Shown here in pieces: positions 26,076 to 38,626 of a stretch of 64,000 nucleotides of DNA. The stretch comes from Morinoia aosen (Eukaryota > Arthropoda > Malacostraca > Amphipoda > Talitridae), in assembly GCA_030386875.1 (NCBI GenBank), contig CM059558.1, positions 5,899,501 through 5,963,500 of the forward strand, in the 5' to 3' direction. Every line of letters starts with the position of its first letter. Positions within the stretch are counted from its first letter, which is position 1. The notes beneath the pieces are model-generated. The model did no database searches and had not been told where the DNA came from. It saw nothing but the letters and a program-made list of their open reading frames with translations. A program made the position numbers and the translations under genes.

Positions 26076-28985
26076 CACCGTGCGCTGCTCAACACAGCAG
26101 TCAACGTACGCTGCTCAACACAGCACTCAACGTACGCTGCTCAACACAGCAGTCAACCTATGCTGCTCAACACAGCACTCAACGTACGCTGCTCAACACA
26201 GCACTCAACGTACGCTGCTCAACACAGCACTCAACGTACGCTGCTCAACACAACACACAACGTACGCTGCTCAACACAACACTCAACGTACGCTGCTCAA
26301 CACAGCACTCAACGTACGCTGCTCAACACAGCACTCAACGTACGCTGCTCAACACAACACCCAACGTACGCTGCTCAACACAACACTCAACGTACGCTGC
26401 TCAACACAACACTCAACGTACGCTGCTCAACACAACACCCAACGTACGCTGCTCAACACAACAATCACCGTACGCTGCTCAACACAGCACTCAACGTACG
26501 CTGCTCAACACAGCACTCAACGTACGCTGCTCAACACAGCACTCAACGTACGCTGCTCAACACAACACCCAACGTACGCTGCTCAACACAACACTCAACG
26601 TACGCTGCTCAACACAACACTCAACGTACGCTGCTCAACACAACACTCAACGTACGCTGCTTAAGGACAACACTCAACGTACGCTGCTCAACACAACACC
26701 CAACGTACGCTGCTCAACACAACACTCAACGTACGCTGCTCAACACAACACTCAACGTACGCTGCTCAACACAAAACTCAACGTACGCTGCTCAACACAA
26801 CACTCAACGTACGCTGCTCAACACAAAACTCAACGTACGCTGCTCAACACAACACCCAACGTACGCTGCTCAACACAACACTCACCGTACGCTGCTCAAC
26901 ACAGCACTCAACGTACGCTGCTCAACACAGCACTCAACGTACGCTGCTCAACACAGCACTCAACGTACGCTGCTCAACACAACACCCAACGTACGCTGCT
27001 CAACACAACACTCAACGTACGCTGCTCAACACAACACTCAACACGCTGCTCAACACAAAACTCAACGTACGCTGCTTAACACAACACTCAACGTACGCTG
27101 CTCAACACAACACCCAACGTACGCTGCTCAACACAACACTCAACGTACGCTGCTCAACACAACACTCAACGTACGCTGCTCAACACAAAACTCAACGTAC
27201 GCTGCTTAACACAACACTCAACGTACGCTGCTCAACACAACACTCAACGTACGCTGCTCAACACAACACTCAACGTACGCGGCTCAACACAACACTCAAC
27301 GTACGCTGCTCAACACAACACTCAACGAACGCTGCTCAACACAACACTCAACGTACGCTGCTCAACACAACACTCAACGTACGCTGCTCAACACAACACT
27401 CAACGTACGCTGCTTACCACAACACTCAACGTACATTGCTCAACACAACACTCAACGTACGCTGCTCAACACAACACTCAACGTACGCTGCTCAACACAA
27501 CACTCAACGTACGCTGCTCAACACAACATTCAACGTACGCTGCTCAACACAACACTCAACGTACGCTGCTCAACACAACACTCAACGTACGCTGCTCAAC
27601 ACAACACTCACCGTACGCTGCTCAACACAGCACTCAACGTACGCTGCTCAACACAGCACTCAGCGTACGCTGCTCAACACAGCACTCAACGTACGCTGCT
27701 CAACACAACACCCAACGTACGCTGCTCAACACAACACTCAACGTACGCTGCTCAACACAACACTCAACGTACGCTGCTCAACACAACACTCAACGTACGC
27801 TGCTTAAGGACAACACTCAACGTACGCTGCTCAACACAACACCCAACGTACGCTGCTCAACACAACACTCAACGTACGCTGCTCAACACAACACTCAACG
27901 TACGCTGCTCAACACAACACTCAACGTACGCTGCTCAACATAAAACTCAACGTACGCTGCTTAACACAACACTCAACGTACGCTGCTCAACACAACACCC
28001 AACGTACGCTGCTCAACACAACACTCACCGTACGCTGCTCAACACAGCACTCAACGTACGCTGCTCAACACAGCACTCAACGTACGCTGCTCAACACAAC
28101 ACTCAACGTACGCTGCTCAACACAACACCCAACGTACGCTGCTCAACACAGCACTCAACGTACGCTGCTCAACACAACACCCAACGTACGCTGCTCAACA
28201 CAACACTCAACGTACGCTGCTCAACACAACACCCAACGTACGCTGCTCAACACAACACTCACCGTACGCTGCTCAACACAGCACTCAACGTACGCTGCTC
28301 AACACAGCACTCAGCGTACGCTGCTCAACACAGCACCCAACGTACGCTGCTCAACACAACACCCAACGTACGCTGCTCAACACAACACTCAACGTACGCT
28401 GCTCAACACAACACTCAACGTACGCTGCTCAACACAACACTCAACGTACGCTGCTTAAGGAAAACACTCAACGTACGCTGCTCAACACAACACCCAACGT
28501 ACGCTGCACAACACAACACTCAACGTACGCTGCTCAACACAACACTCAACGTACGCTGCTCAACACAACACTCAACGTGCGCTGCTCAACATAAAACTCA
28601 ACGTACGCTGCTTAACACAACATTCAACGTACGCTGCTCAACACAACACCCAACGTACGCTGCTCAACACAACACTCACCGTACGCTGCTCAACACAGCA
28701 CTCAACGTACGCTGCTCAACACAGCACTCAACGTACGCTGCTCAACACAGCACTCAACGTACGCTGCTCAACACAACACCCAACGTACGCTGCTCAACAC
28801 AACATCCAACGTACGCTGCTTAACACAACACTCAACGTACGCTGCTCAAAACAACACCCAACGTACGCTGCTCAACACAACACTCAACGTACGCTGCTCA
28901 ACACAACACTCAACGTACGCTGCTCAACACAACACTCAACGTACGCTGCTCAACACAACACTCAACGTACGCTGCTCTACACAAC
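26076..28985. repeat. 26-bp minisatellite, about 112 units, with higher-order structure
   Basis: The unit contains CAACGTACGCTGCTCAACAC followed by AACACT or AGCACT. Variants include CCCAACG, CACCG for AACG, AAAACT, and a 27-bp form with CTTAAGGA. The CACCG variant occurs at 26466, 26883, 27609, 28026, 28260 and 28677. Three of the intervals are exactly 417 bp (15 units of 26 plus one of 27), and in each the TTAAGGA unit sits 195 bp in. The two linking intervals, 726 and 234 bp, are whole numbers of units allowing for one 2-bp deletion. This shows block duplication of 16-unit segments. The frames of up to 401 codons arise because 3 x 26 bp lacks stops. Confidence 0.97.
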
Positions 28986-29240
28986 ATGAGGCAGAGTGCA
29001 TGTCAACAGCTACATGCTTCAGAAAGATGAGAACCATAAAGCCTCACGTGCCCTAAAAAGTTTATCTTGACCAAACAGATACTCTTGAGACAGGAGGAGA
29101 ATATCTGGAGTTATTAAGATACGGTCCGTGACCTCGTTTTGTTGGTATGTTTTTTGGTTGCACTTTGGTGCTAAAAAATTTTTTAAAGGGTAGGAGTTAG
29201 AGCCGAAATTAACAAAGATTTTGAATGTATTAGTAGATAT
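28986..29240. other. Unique spacer between the two largest arrays
   Basis: About 255 bp of non-repetitive AT-rich sequence. Confidence 0.7.
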
Positions 29241-30526
29241 GAAAAGCAGCACCAGCTGAAGTAGAGAACAGCACCAGCTGAGGTAGTGAGCAGCACCAAC
29301 AGAGGTAGAGAGCAGCACCAACTGAGGTAGAGAGCTTCACGCACCTGAGGTAGAGAGCAGCACCAACAGAAGTAGAGAGCAGCACCAACAGAGGTACAGA
29401 GCAGCATCAACTGAGGTAGAGAGCAGCACCAACAGAGGTAGAGAGCAGCATCAACTGAGGTAGAGAGCAGCATCAACTGAGGTAGAGAGCAGCACCAACA
29501 GAGGTAGAGAGCAGCACCCACAGAGGTAGGGAGCAGCACCAACAGAGGTAGAGAGCAACGCCAACAGAGGTAGAGAGCAGCACCAACAGAGGTAGGGAGC
29601 AGCACCAACAGAGGTAGAGAGCAGCACCAACAGAGTTAGAGAGCAGCACCAACAGAGGGAGGAGCAGCACCAACAGAGGTAGAGAGCAGCATCAACAGAG
29701 GTAGAGAGCAGCACCAACAGAGGTAGAGAGCAGCACCAGCGGAGGTAGAGAGCAACATCAACTGAGGTAGAGAGCAGCATCAACTGAGGTAGAGAGCAGC
29801 ACCAACAGAAGTAGGGAGCAGCACCAATAGAGGTAGAGAGCAGCACCAACAGAGGTAGAGAGCAGCACCAACAGAGGTAGAGAGCAGCACCAACAGAGGT
29901 AGAGAGCAGCACCAACAGAGGTAGAGAGCAGCACCAACAGAGGTAGAGAGCAGCACCAGCGGAGGTAGAGAGCAACACCAACAGAGGTAGAGAGCAGCAC
30001 CAACAGAGGTAGAGAGCAGCACCAACAGAGGTAGAGAGCAGCACCAGCGGAGGTAGAGAGCAACACCAACAGAGGTAGAGAACAGCACCAACAGAGGTAG
30101 AGAGCAGCACCAACAGAGGTAGAGAGCAGCACCAGCTGAGGTAGAGAGCAGCACCAACAGAGGAAGAGAGCAGCACCAACAGAGGTAGAGAGCAGCACCA
30201 ACAGAGGTAGAGAGCAGCACCAACAGAGGTAGAGAGCAGCACCAACAGAGGTAGAGAGCAGCACCAACAGAGGTAGAGAGCAGCACCAACAGAGGTAGAG
30301 AGCAGCACCAACAGAGGTAGAGAGCAGCACCAACAGAGGAAGAGAGCAGCACCAACAGAGGTAGAGAGCAGCACCAACAGAGGTAGAGAGCAGCACCAAC
30401 AGAGGTAAAGAGCAGCACCAACAGAGGTAGGGAGCAGCACCAACAGAGGTAGAGAGCAGCACCAACAGAGGTAGAGAGCAGCACCAACAGAGGTAGAGAG
30501 CAGCACCAACAGAGGTAGAGAGCAGG
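29241..30526. repeat. 22-bp minisatellite, about 58 units
   Basis: The unit contains GCAGCACCAACAGAGGTAGA. Rare variants recur at multiples of 22: CCAGCGG at 29736, 29956 and 30044 (10 and 4 units apart) and AGGAAGAG at 30161 and 30337 (8 units), showing multi-unit duplications. The minus-strand Leu/Cys-rich frames (up to 363 codons) come from the 66-bp frame cycle and are not genes. Confidence 0.97.
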
Positions 30527-30549
30527 GCAGAAAGTTGCGCACTTTTTAC

Positions 30550-30779
30550 CTGCGGTCGCAGGCGCTGCAGCGCTGCGGGGCCAGCGTGTCAGCATCCGCA
30601 GAAGAAACGGAGACGGTGGCGGCAGATTTAATCTCCGTCTTCCGGTCCTGAGGGAAAGTACGGTGCATGCGGCAGTTAGGGGGGCGGGCGGAGCTCCTTC
30701 CTGAGGGCAGCGCGCAGCGGAGGGGCGGTGCGTCCTCAGCTCGGTGTCGGAGAGGCAGGGGCGTTGAATTATCATGCAT
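30550..30779 (-). CDS. Candidate exon beside the 22-bp array (weak)
   Basis: Seen: within a GC/CpG-rich island (30545-30780) a minus-strand frame from an ATG at 30779 runs 76 codons to a good splice donor (CGCAG, then GTAAAAAG) at 30549. The in-frame stop lies in the presumed intron. The last residues are QRCSACDR. A C-x2-C pair just before a splice site could be the start of a zinc-binding domain, but this is inference from four residues. Other frames are also open across the island. No family recognised. Confidence 0.15.
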
Positions 30780-33700
30780 GCTGCGTTCGTTCGGAGAAAC
30801 TCCACGAACTGAACCTTGGCACGAGAAATGCGTCAGCTTGATTGCGTCAAACTGCAGTCATTATGCACAACGCTGCACTCAGTGGCAGCTTTGGGCGCTT
30901 TGTGCCATGGGGCGTCGAGTGGGAATCTCTTCTTTATACTAGGTCGCGAAAACATACAGTATGGTCGGGCTAGTAGCTTTTACAATTCGACGTACAATCA
31001 GAACTTTGAATTTTTTTGTTCGTGTATCGCAACTTATTTTTGTGAGATATATGCTGATTACTTGTCCCTGTTTCCTAGAGTTAAAATACGAGGAGCAGCC
31101 AATTGATTGTCACTGCACGCACCTCGGAAGCTACAACGCGTACTTTTTTCTTATTTTCCGGAAAGACTGTACTGCTCTACACGTATTTATAGTTTAGAAA
31201 AAAAGTTCGAAATGCTCGGGAAAGACTGTCGTATTTCCTGAAAAGTTGTGTGAAACATGAATTATCGGCTGGATCACACGTACCCTGTTCAATATTACAT
31301 AAATTTAAAAAAGTCGTGAAACAGCCTCAGCACAATCCTCGAGTTCGAACATGATTTTTATTACGGCTTAAATCTCCCAACCATTCAATAGCATCGTTAA
31401 GCCCCAAGCAAGTAGTGACATCAATTATTATATAAGCACGTAGCAATTACGAAGTCATTGTTACGTGCTTATTAATATTTTGTGTTAAGTAAGAACTTTC
31501 ACGTTTTTGATAGGAAAGTTTGAGCCATAAGTGGTCAGACTGCAAACCTTCTTCGTTGGTTTTTCCCATTTCAATAAAAGCTAGTCATTCCTGAAGCAAC
31601 TGACAAAAAGCTCAGCAAAAAATAAAATGCTGTAGACATTGTGAGCGAGCAAACATCTGCTGCTGAGGACTTACACTATAACTGCATGTGCAAAAGATAC
31701 TATTCGTAAAATAGACCAACAGACTGAAAAAACTGAGACAAATTTTAGATAGCAATCTGAAAGTGCGTGCCACAGGACGTCACTGTTTCCTTAGGAAGAG
31801 CGAAGATGCATGATCGAGTAAGATGATTTGGTGCAATAAACTTTCAAAGCTTTCAATAAACTTTCAAATTTCAAAACTAAACCCCACCCACCAAACATTA
31901 TTACGACAAAAAATTTGATTTGACTGGTTTGCATTGGACTAAAACATCGAGAAAAATAATTAAGAGTCATGCAGCACAAATTACTTTGCAGCACTTTTGT
32001 AATTGATACAAATTACTTTGCATCACTTTGTAAATCACAAAAACACATTGTTCTCCTCTCACTATACGTTTTCGCGAGTGAATGGTTAATTCAACCTACA
32101 GTGCAAAGATTAAGTGATCCGAAAAGGTATAAGCGTTTAATATAAAAAACGATAAAAATTAAAGATGTATCGAGAGTTCAAAGTCAAGTCACCCCCAGAA
32201 ACAGTTATAGTGATTTATAGCTAGCGCGGTGATTTATAGTCCTGAGTTCGAGTCTCGCGAACTCCTCGTACATTTATTTAAATTAGAGATGGTTTAAGCT
32301 TTAATCAAGCATAGGATTCTCAATGCTATCAACAACCTTTACCAGCTTTTCAGGTAACTTAAATATGTCATTATCCCAGCCACGCTCACCTAGCCTCGCA
32401 CGGGTAGCAGCCAAAGGCACCAGACACACGTGGTCACACGAAGTATGTTGAAACATTATCTCTATATATGCTCGCCTACTATGGCCTCAGATGTTCGATT
32501 TTGGGATTTAAGTTCATTATCTGATAACACTGCTTATTACATAGATATTATGGTTAGGTTTTGTAGACGAAACTTACGGGTATAATGCATTGACCTCCCG
32601 CCATACACAGAACAGGGTTTTTTTGACATGGATGCTGTTTGGGTTGCATGACTAGGGAAATCATTGCTCAAGCTCTAAGATGTTTTTCGTTCTAGGTTTT
32701 CATTATCAGTTATGCCTTTACTTCCAGTGGCAGATCATTTTAACATTGCAGTTGTTCGAGTCCTATTCCTTTTATGAGGAATTGGAAATAAACAATAATT
32801 GCAATTATTTACGAACGAAGGAGATAAATCAATGAAAATTTTAACGCTCAATATGCGCTCTAATTCGACGCATTAAAATATCGTTAGGTGAAAATATAAA
32901 TTTTTGCTTTAAACTTGCTATTAAAGACTGCGGACAACCTGCAGCAGAGGCGGGCAAATTGAGGCCTGCGCAGGACTCTACCAAACATTTCCCTGTCGAA
33001 CTGCTTGTGCTCGAATCTGACTGCGTCTGTTTTTATTCACCATTCTCTGTGGATGATGCATTATTTTATGGTGCATCGCGTGATTTATCGACGTGCAGTC
33101 ATTTGATATAACATGACTCTCTCAAGCTGCTTTACCTACCCCTGAAGCATACACACATACAAACATACATCTATATCGTTTGGAGTGATGCATCCCAACT
33201 TTGGAGCCTTGGCTCCACGTACCTTCCCATGCAGGATGTTTGTTTCAATTATGAAACTCTGACAATTTCGCTTGTGCGTCTGCTTTCTCGTTTGCTTGCT
33301 CACTTTCTTGTCATCATTCATGCTCTGCTATCAGTGATAACATAAGGTGAAATTCAGCTCCTTGCTTGTGGGAATGAGCTGGGGAAAAATACCACAACCT
33401 GGTTCCTATAATAATTTAAGCGAAAATCAAACACCCTTGCATCAGCAATGACATCGAGCAAAATTTTATTTCTGTTTTCACACTTTTAATAACATCATTA
33501 ATTTGCTCTTCACTCATAAGTAGATGAGTATTCTCGTTTTTCTTAACCCCACTTACGTTAACGTCTCATACAGCACTATAGCAGCAATTTGTAACCAATA
33601 TCTATTTTCGAGAGAATATTTCGCATTGTTTCTTTCGTAAAATTAGAATCCAAACGTTATCTATGTTAAACTAGTTTACTCAGTCTGTTAACAATGCCAG

Positions 33701-34423
33701 CTATCAATAACGTCCGAAAATCAGTTTTAATAATTTAATTCGGTCGGTAGGAAGAAATATCATTGCTCTGTGGTCACTAGAACGACTGAAAGCGCGATGA
33801 GCTTATTGCTGACCCAGTCTTTACTACCTCTTAAATTTCCCTCTGTTCCTCTTTCACGTGCGGACGCCAAAAAAAAAGAGTAACATCTGTGCTAAGAATC
33901 CACACAATTTGAGGGATAAATTTTTATCCGTGTGATAGTGAAACCAGTCTTACAGATAAGCTTATCAAGTATTTTCAGTTGTTTGCAGATGAGAGATTGG
34001 ATGGTTGCAGAAAAATGATGGATGAATTTACTCCATGGCTCTAATTTTCATAGATTATTTAGTCCTGTAAATGCATGACTATAGCAGCTAATTTCTATTT
34101 TGGAAAATTTACGTTGAAAGTAGCCAATACCCATTGAATTACAAGTGGCCAGCTTCAAATACGTTTCTTTTACTTTGAGAAACCTGTGTTTGAACACGAT
34201 CACGTAAAAAAGGAATAAATAATTATTAAAACACCAAGATATTTTTCATTATAGAAATTTCTAAAAACTGAAACGAAACTAATTTACAAGTGTTTGTAAT
34301 AAATTGCGCATAAACAGAATATTTAAAAAAGTGGAGAAAACTAACTAATAATGAAAGTATTTACTTTTTATGTGAGGATGAAAAGAGTATTCGCTGAATT
34401 CAAAAGCAGTAGAGAATCATTAT
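30780..34423. other. AT-rich desert, no gene recognised
   Basis: Nothing supportable apart from a faint tRNA-like word at about 32220-32265 (reported under findings). Confidence 0.45.
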
Positions 34424-35400
34424 TCAATTATTTGTAGCATACCCTTTATTCACTTTCATAGCAATCAATCGACGTCTATAATCTGTAATTATTGAGTTGC
34501 ACGTCACTGTAAGAAATTATCTTTTTCAGATTATAGATGCATTTTGGAATTTTTGATAGAAAATTTACTTTCAAACAAAGCCACAAATTTTCAATATGGT
34601 TTAAATCTATGGCCTGGCTAACTTATCAAGTTGTTTTACACTGCGTTCACTAAACCATGTTTTGTAGACAAAACTGAGTAATTTTTCAGGAAGATTAATC
34701 AACTGAGAGCTCCAATTTTACCCCTGAAGCATGCAAGTATATGTTCAGTATATCTTTATTCTGTTCAGCGTACATTCGACCATCTATTACTTGTACATTA
34801 ACAGTTGCTTTAAAGAAAAACTTCCCGAGACTATGGTGATGTTTACAAAACTTTACTCTAGAAATTTTGTTCGTTGGTACAAAGGCAAAACTGTATTTAC
34901 TCTGAACATCATTTCAAGAACTACGACAAAATAATTTAATTTAGCTCTCATCTGTCCAAGAACATTTTCTCAGAATGTTTCATGTTCACGAACAAGGTTC
35001 GACCGCCATTCCCATGCATGTCGTTTCAAGTGCGGTAGAGTTTTGCTTGGCAACGCCTGAGCGATTTGTGCGATTAAATCGCTTAGGCGGCGAAAAACAT
35101 GCATGCAGGCGTTGAAAAAGTTAGAGTGAGAGTTTATCTCAATGGCGTTCATTGCTTATAGTGCGAATTGAAATAATTGTGCCTGCATGATGCTGACAAA
35201 TCTTTTTGCAGCTATGCGTTTGAGCGTTAGATTTTTTTGCGACTTAGCAATGCATTCTCGTCAAAGATTTGAAAGATATCTTTTGTAGTGCACCAGAACT
35301 TCTACGGTTTGCTGCAGTTTCTTGACTCTTTTTCCTAGAAACAACTGAGGCAGGGGTCGTATACGGAATTTTAAGTTTTTCTGATAGCTTCATGCGTCTC
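34424..35400 (-). mobile_element. Tc1-like transposase fossil (Tc1/mariner superfamily)
   Basis: Translating the minus strand by eye gives ordered Tc1 landmarks over about 970 bp, close to a normal 340-residue transposase. Near 35300 is an N-terminal linker with an SSGALQK-like segment (compare SGRPRKT). At about 34958 is CSWTDES, matching the first catalytic Asp block (usually WSDES). At about 34830 is KATVNVQVIDGRMYAEQNKD, matching the Gly-rich IDG..Y.DIL segment. At 34608-34582 is DLNHIENLW, the third catalytic block, and the C-terminus is RRLIAMKVNKGYATNN plus stop (TGA at 34424-34426). The landmarks fall in different frames with several stops, and the second catalytic block (QDNDPKH type) is not readable, so it is long dead. 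Terminal inverted repeats were not found. Confidence 0.8.
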
Positions 35401-36715
35401 GCCTACTTTTAATGTCTTAAGCATAATTTTTTTTGCTAGGTAGGATAGTTTTGCTGTTAATTATAATTTTATCTCATGCACTGTATGATGCAGCAGTATT
35501 GCCTGATGGCGAGAGTATTTTGATACTGCCCGTATCAACCTTTGAGCACATTGCAGGAGCAATCAAGAAGCCCAGTTTAACTTTTTCGCCGAGGCATCCA
35601 TGATTTTCGTCGCCTAAGCATAGCCTTCACACAGGGCGGCCAAATTCATTGATCCAACCACGATAAAGTTAGACTGGGTAAATCTGTTCTAAATTCTATC
35701 GATAAAAAGCAATCTAAGGCTTTTACTATCAGAAACCTATTGTGTACGAATACTTTTCTCTCTTATACTTCATAAATGCATATACTTTTAATAGTCATAT
35801 TTCCTCTATTTTTAACGCATAGTTTGCTTTTAAGTAATGTTATGCAGAAATTTTGATGAACAGTTTTGTGTCAGTTCGTCCGAGAAAATAAATAATTTTT
35901 TGGTGTACGAATATTTGTTTCCTCCCGCTGCTTGTGACGCGCTACTCAGAGTCGGACGGACAGTGAATGTTAATGAGTTTCTCTTTGGTGACGTCTGGCA
36001 AATGTTCACTAACAGTTATAAACAGAAATATTCTAATTGATGCTGAATTATCTTACCCTAGTGAAAACAGTATTCCTAATCAATCTTACAGTGGAAAATT
36101 AGTTCGAAAAGCAGCGTAACATGATGGGTCACGGGAAGTCTGGTGTACATTTATTTAAAGAACTATAATTCATTAAACTATAATCTTTATGCGTGTATGC
36201 TTGCTTTTTCTTGCTTATTACTGTCCTCGCTAATTTCAGCAATACAACATAACAAACTTCAACACCCTGCTTTTAGCTAAGATCCAAGAAATTCAACTTC
36301 GTTTTCATGCCGCATCTAATTCAGCTTATCACTCTAACGCAAATTAAATTTCCAATCTTCAAGGATCAATGTCGTGGATACGGTGCCCTACAAATGTTCA
36401 TATTGTGGAACGTAGTACCACCAGCTCTTGCGTCGGTATGTTTTCAGTTAAATTTCACTAATTTTTTATGGCCTTTACCTTCGTAATACGCATAACGATC
36501 AACCCATATTTCGGTCAGAAAATCAGTCAAATGAACAGCCTGACCCAGTGATTTGCGTGTGGTGTACAGTAGCTTTAACGTTGTTCACGTCACAACCTCT
36601 CTCTACTCGCGACACTTACTAATTAATCTATAGTGGGACAGACAGTTCGTTCGACAACACGTGTGCCAATATATGGGTGTATGTACAGTATATCTGTATG
36701 AATTTTGCGTATGTA

Positions 36716-36718
<3 letters not shown>

Positions 36719-36747
<29 letters not shown>
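36719..36747. repeat. (AT)n microsatellite
   Basis: About 13-14 uninterrupted AT dinucleotides. Confidence 0.95.
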
Positions 36748-36751
<4 letters not shown>

Positions 36752-38563
36752 TGTAGGGATGTTAGTTATACGTAAATATACATGTTCAGATACATATATG
36801 TATACCCTAAATACTTCTGAATTATGTCAAAAAGAACTTAATTTCCCATGAAAAGGCGCAAAGCCTCCTTTGCAAAAAAAAGTTTTCTCGGTGGGCATGA
36901 TTAAGAGAATGATGTAAAATTTGTGACTTCTTGAGTAGTATGAGTAGTAATACAAAATACTTCTCTTCAACTTTAGTGTGTATAGTTTTCACTCCCTTGG
37001 AAATGTTTTATTTTGGAAAAGGAAAGTTTTAGTTTCATCAGTATATGTTCTCTAGTTTTTGTAAGGAACTGGGTATTAAAATAAACATAGTTTAAAGAGA
37101 GCAAATATCAGCAAAGAATTGAGTAGCTTGATAATTAAGGTAAAGACTCCTTCATAATCTCATTCCATTGCGCAAGCGTTTTTAACCTATTGGTATGGCA
37201 TCGCTGTAGTCCTAGCATGTCTGTAGTGAGATGAAAATATTTTTCTTGGATTTTTTGAAATTTCAAGTCTAATTACTGTTAATTAAACTCTAATTTATAC
37301 CAGCAGCTTCTTTTACTGTTGGCTTCCCTGGTCTGTCGGGAGCCGAACTTTCTTCACACTAAAATTTAGTCCAACTTGTGCCATCGAACCAGTCCGATAT
37401 TAGTGCGATGCTTCCATGCAACAGTAAATGCTTCTATATTTGGAAGTGAGTTATGAGTCTGTGACTTTAAATAACACTAGTTTCATAGGCGTTTAACTAG
37501 GGTAGTATTTGCATGCATTGTTCATGTCCTTACACAGTAACAACAATTAAAATGCTTTCAATAATAATAGATCCGGCCCAATCGTCTATTTGTGAACTCC
37601 TTATGTCTCCAAATAAATCTGCATTTCGATTACTCTGGGAAACACGTTTCAGTGGGACAAATGGACATCACAGCGCTGAGAAGTTGCGTAAGACACTTTT
37701 TGTGAGGGTTTAGCCTTTAGGTTAAGCAAATGGGGCTCACATAACCCTAACTGTAGCTGCCGGCGTCCAGGACCACATTGGGCCGCTGCGGAAAGTTTGA
37801 CGGTGGCGAGGCATCGATGTCACCTGATCTCCGCGCGCCGGCGCCGGTACGACAAAACAATTCCTTCACAGCACGACTTCGGTCCGGTATCTGCCGAGCG
37901 CCGTATGGGAACAGAGACTCCTACTTTAGATTCAAAGTTAATGCTTTGTAAAGTTGTCGGTAAGATGGCGAGATGCTTTATCTCATCACGATTTGTCGCA
38001 GGCCACCGTATTTTGGTGGTCATTGTGCTGCGCTCACACGGTGGAGGGCATCGAGGTAGATGTGGATGTTTTTTAGCTCATTACAGATACCACGCAGCCG
38101 CAAGCCCTCGCGACACGGGTAGCAGAATTTACTCCAAGATCAATTTTACGGCACTGTTGCGCCCATGCTGTGAACGGAGTGTTCAAATTTATGAATGACG
38201 TTTCCTTGGTTTTGTTCAATTGAAGTTTCCGTGCAATAAATCAAAATTCACATCAACTAATTCCCACATATAAAATTTGTGAATAATGTATTCATTTCTG
38301 TTATAATAATTGAAAAAATATTTCCAGACGAGCATTTTCAACTATTCTAAAAAATATTACAGCTTTACAGGGAAAAATTACAAAAATATACGCAAAGGAA
38401 CATCTATCGTTATGAGATATACAGAAATATAAATAAGTACATTGATATATGAATAAGTACTATATTTATTGACAATCGAGGTTTTTGGTCTTTTCCATCT
38501 GAGCAGTGCTGCAATAGCGGGCTGTCAAATTTTCAAAGTATTCTTGAAAGTTATATGTGCTTC

Positions 38564-38626
38564 GTTTGATAAATATAATTATCAAACAAAATAGCACGTT
38601 TAGTTCGATTACAATCGAATTAAACG
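38564..38626. other. Two adjacent palindromes
   Basis: First: GTTTGATAA and its exact reverse complement flank 6 bp (38564-38587). Second: CGTTTAGTTCGATT and AATCGAATTAAACG flank 2 bp, with 13 of 14 pairing (38597-38626). No protein-binding role is claimed. Confidence 0.75.

Noticed and set aside
26004-27209. 401-codon open frame
   Set aside because: It is the 26-bp array read in one phase. Three units (78 bp) lack stops, so long frames appear without selection.
29451-30805. Minus-strand Leu/Cys-rich frames of 341 and 363 codons resembling membrane proteins
   Set aside because: They are translations of the 22-bp array in different phases, and overlapping frames are open at once.
37797-38198. 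133-codon plus-strand frame
   Set aside because: Arg/His/Ser-rich with no motif. Other frames over the same GC-richer DNA are similarly uninformative.
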